Positions 5,178 through 7,017 of a DNA stretch of 7,017 nt are shown one piece after another. The notes beneath the pieces were generated by a model. That model worked only from the letters and a program-made list of their open reading frames with translations, did no database searches and was not told where the DNA came from. The position numbers and the translations under genes were made by a program. Origin of the DNA: Candidatus Nomurabacteria bacterium (GTDB taxonomy: Bacteria; Patescibacteriota; Minisyncoccia; Phycocordibacterales; UBA9973); NCBI GenBank assembly GCA_021413625.1, contig JAIOPY010000039.1, forward strand, positions 1 through 7,017. The letters run 5' to 3'. Every line of letters starts with the position of its first letter. Within the stretch, counting starts at the first letter, position 1.

Positions 5178-6956
5178 ATGAAAATTTCTTACAACTGGCT
5201 TAAATGGTATATTCCTGAAGTTCCCGAGGCGGACAAGCTTGCGGATATAATTACTTACCACTTGGCGGAAGTTGAAACAGTTGAAAAGTTAGGAGATGAC
5301 AGTATTTTAGATATAAAAATTTTACCAAACCGCGCGCATGATTTACTCTCACACATGGGCATTGCGCGTGAGCTGGCGTCACTTTTAAATATTTCCTATA
5401 CCGACCCTACACCAAAATATAAAATCCCTGAATCTAAATCCACAGATTTAAAAATTGAAATAAAAAGCGATAAATGTCGGAGATACATGGGTAGAATTGT
5501 GCGTAATGTAAAAGTAGGTCCATCTCCAGAGTGGGTTGTAAAACATTTAGAGTCCATCGGACAAAGAAGTATAAATAACATGGTGGATGCTGCCAACCTG
5601 GTGATGTTTAACTCTGGTCAGCCCACTCATGTTTTTGATTTAGATAAAATACAAGAAAAAATAGTGGTAAGAATGGCAAATGAAGGGGAAGGCTTAATAA
5701 CTTTAGATAACCGAGATTTAAAATTAAAAAATACAGATTTAATAATTGCGGATGCAAAAAATGCGCTTGGGGTTGCTGGAGTGAAGGGTGGTAAATCTAC
5801 TGAAGTTGATAACAACACTAAAAATATAATGATTGAAGTTGCAAATTTTGACCCAACCTCGGTTCGTAAAACCGCGCAGTCCTTAAATATTTTTACAGAT
5901 GCGCGCAAGCGTTTTGAAAATGACCTGTCGCCTGAGCTTGCTTCTTACGGCATGTTGGAGCTATCGGCTCTTGTTTTGGAAATGTGTCCCGAGGCGCAGT
6001 TTGAAGAAATAATAGATATTTATCCACAAAAACAAGAGGAAAGGAAGCTCTCTTTTAGAACGCAAAGGATTTCCAGTATCTTAGGAATGGATGTTTCAGT
6101 GGTTGAGATTGGTAATATTTTAGAGAGATACAAGATTGGGTATAAAAATGAAGGGGATGTATTTGAAATTGTCGTTCCGCCTTTACGGCTTGATTTGGTT
6201 ATTGAAGAAGACATGGCAGAAGAGCTCGGCAGAATAATGGGTTACGATAAAGTTAAAGGAGAATTGCCGAAAATAAATTTTTCGCCTAAACAAAATGAAA
6301 CTTACAATAAAATTCTTTGGGCGAGAAACGACTTATTGTCTCGTGGTTATCATGAAGTCATGACTTATGTGTTTCGTGATAGTGGGGAAGTGGAGGTTTT
6401 ACAGAGTGCCAGTGATAAAAAATTTTTGCGCACGAATCTTACAGATGGACTACAAGATAGTTTTAAGTTAAATAAAAACAATTCAGCATTATTGGGATTA
6501 AAAGAAATTAAAGTATTTGAGATAGGAACTATTTTTAAAAAAAATGAAGAGAAAATACATGTAGCTTTTACACATAATAATGAGGTTAGCGAGTTACCAC
6601 TTGAAGAATTTTGCCATACAGCTCCGTTGAATGCTTCTTTAGAACCTAGAAGCTATAACCTAGCAACTAATTTTAAGATGTGGCCCTTGTTTCCTTTTAT
6701 TGCTCGGGATGTGGCAGTGTGGGTGGGAGAAGGAGTGAAAAGTGAAGAAGTTATGAAGATTATAAAAGAAAACGCGGGGGACATGGTTGTTCGGGAACCA
6801 GAACTTTTTGATGAGTTCAAAAAAGGTGAAAAGGTTTCATACGCATTTAGAACAGTATTCCAATCTTACGAACGCACCCTTACCGATGCAGAAATAAACG
6901 AAATTATGGGTAAAATAGCTGCTAAATTAAAAGAAAAAGGATGGGAGGTTAGGTAG
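5178..6956 (+). CDS. pheT: Phenylalanyl-tRNA synthetase beta subunit, short form without the EMAP-like tRNA-binding domain
   Basis: The 592-residue product is about 200 shorter than E. coli PheT (795). Visible order: the B1 region (1-70), where MKISYNWLKWYI...LAEVE joins directly to LDIKILPNRAHDLLSHMGIARELA; the B3/B4 editing domain (about 105-285); B5 (about 288-360) with EEDMAEELGRIMGYDKV; a shortened catalytic-like core (about 370-475); and the FDX-ACB anticodon-binding domain (about 500-592), with FPFIARDVAVWV and FRTVFQSYERTLTDAEIN. The OB-fold (EMAP-II-like, B2) domain normally inserted after residue ~37 is absent, and roughly 80 residues of the later core seem to be missing. Comparing from memory with Thermus PheT, editing residues His261, Glu334, Asn250, Ala314 and Gly315 match His151, Glu220, Asn140, Ala200 and Gly201, while Thr249 is Ala139. 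Proofreading is therefore probably kept. The start three bases after pheS has no Shine-Dalgarno site, so translation may depend on coupling to pheS. Confidence 0.95.
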   Translation: MKISYNWLKWYIPEVPEADKLADIITYHLAEVETVEKLGDDSILDIKILPNRAHDLLSHMGIARELASLLNISYTDPTPKYKIPESKSTDLKIEIKSDKCRRYMGRIVRNVKVGPSPEWVVKHLESIGQRSINNMVDAANLVMFNSGQPTHVFDLDKIQEKIVVRMANEGEGLITLDNRDLKLKNTDLIIADAKNALGVAGVKGGKSTEVDNNTKNIMIEVANFDPTSVRKTAQSLNIFTDARKRFENDLSPELASYGMLELSALVLEMCPEAQFEEIIDIYPQKQEERKLSFRTQRISSILGMDVSVVEIGNILERYKIGYKNEGDVFEIVVPPLRLDLVIEEDMAEELGRIMGYDKVKGELPKINFSPKQNETYNKILWARNDLLSRGYHEVMTYVFRDSGEVEVLQSASDKKFLRTNLTDGLQDSFKLNKNNSALLGLKEIKVFEIGTIFKKNEEKIHVAFTHNNEVSELPLEEFCHTAPLNASLEPRSYNLATNFKMWPLFPFIARDVAVWVGEGVKSEEVMKIIKENAGDMVVREPELFDEFKKGEKVSYAFRTVFQSYERTLTDAEINEIMGKIAAKLKEKGWEVR

Positions 6957-6960
6957 CTTG

Positions 6961-6991
6961 CCCTCCATAGCTTTAGCGACGGAGGGGTTTT
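6961..6991 (+). terminator. Imperfect hairpin after pheT, probable terminator
   Basis: CCCTCC (6961-6966) pairs fully with GGAGGG (6981-6986). Inside, T6968-A6979 and GC/GC (6970-6971 with 6976-6977) continue the stem around two single-base mismatches, closing on the tetraloop TTTA. A short T-run, GTTTT, follows at 6987-6991. It begins four bases after the pheT stop. The T-run is only four long, so termination may be incomplete. The AGCTTTAGCG core is like intergenic hairpins that I recall from Parcubacteria genomes, which I could not check. Confidence 0.6.
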
Positions 6992-6996
6992 CCACA
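6988..6996 (+). other. Single DnaA-box-like 9-mer
   Basis: TTTTCCACA matches the bacterial DnaA-box consensus TTWTNCACA exactly. It is the only one noticed, there is no cluster and no dnaA or dnaN gene in view, and it overlaps the T-run of the pheT hairpin. Most likely a chance match; an origin is not supported. Confidence 0.15.
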
Positions 6997-7017
6997 GGCG
7001 GTTGTTTTTACGGGATA

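Overview
The window is AT-rich, tightly packed, and reads as one strand of housekeeping genes: the end of a TerC-family membrane protein, a large UvrD-type helicase with a C-terminal PD-(D/E)XK nuclease that is broken by a frameshift, a rhodanese-type tRNA hydroxylase (TrhO/UPF0176), then pheS and pheT. All genes are on the + strand. Gaps are 3 to 40 bases, and the only non-coding stretches are these gaps and the last 61 bases. No tRNA, rRNA, CRISPR array, insertion sequence or phage gene is visible.

The likely source is a member of the Candidate Phyla Radiation (Patescibacteria), probably of Parcubacteria type. This is an inference. It rests on the reduced forms of both PheRS subunits, the single-chain helicase-nuclease, the lack of recognisable Shine-Dalgarno sites at usual spacing before any of the four visible gene starts, and the very short intergenic gaps. 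The standard code fits: no in-frame TGA interrupts the intact genes, and stops are TAA or TAG.

Layout: 1-372 is the C-terminal part of TerC. 395-3351 is the helicase-nuclease, whose N-terminal piece stops at 826 while the rest continues in another frame from about 793. 3392-4435 is trhO. 4467-5174 is pheS. 5178-6956 is pheT. 6957-7017 holds an imperfect hairpin, probably the pheT terminator, and a single DnaA-box-like 9-mer.

How the parts relate: pheS and pheT form a two-gene unit for the phenylalanyl-tRNA synthetase. TrhO, just upstream, also acts on tRNA (wobble uridine 34), so the right half of the window is a small translation block. The helicase-nuclease belongs to DNA repair or recombination, and TerC to metal handling in the membrane; neither has an obvious link to the others. 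A -10-like element lies 6 to 8 bases before the start codons of the helicase, trhO and pheS, which suggests that each has its own promoter and makes a leaderless or nearly leaderless mRNA. The points most worth a second look are the reduced PheRS, the frameshift in the helicase, and this promoter-on-start-codon arrangement. I found no evidence of a new defence or mobile system.
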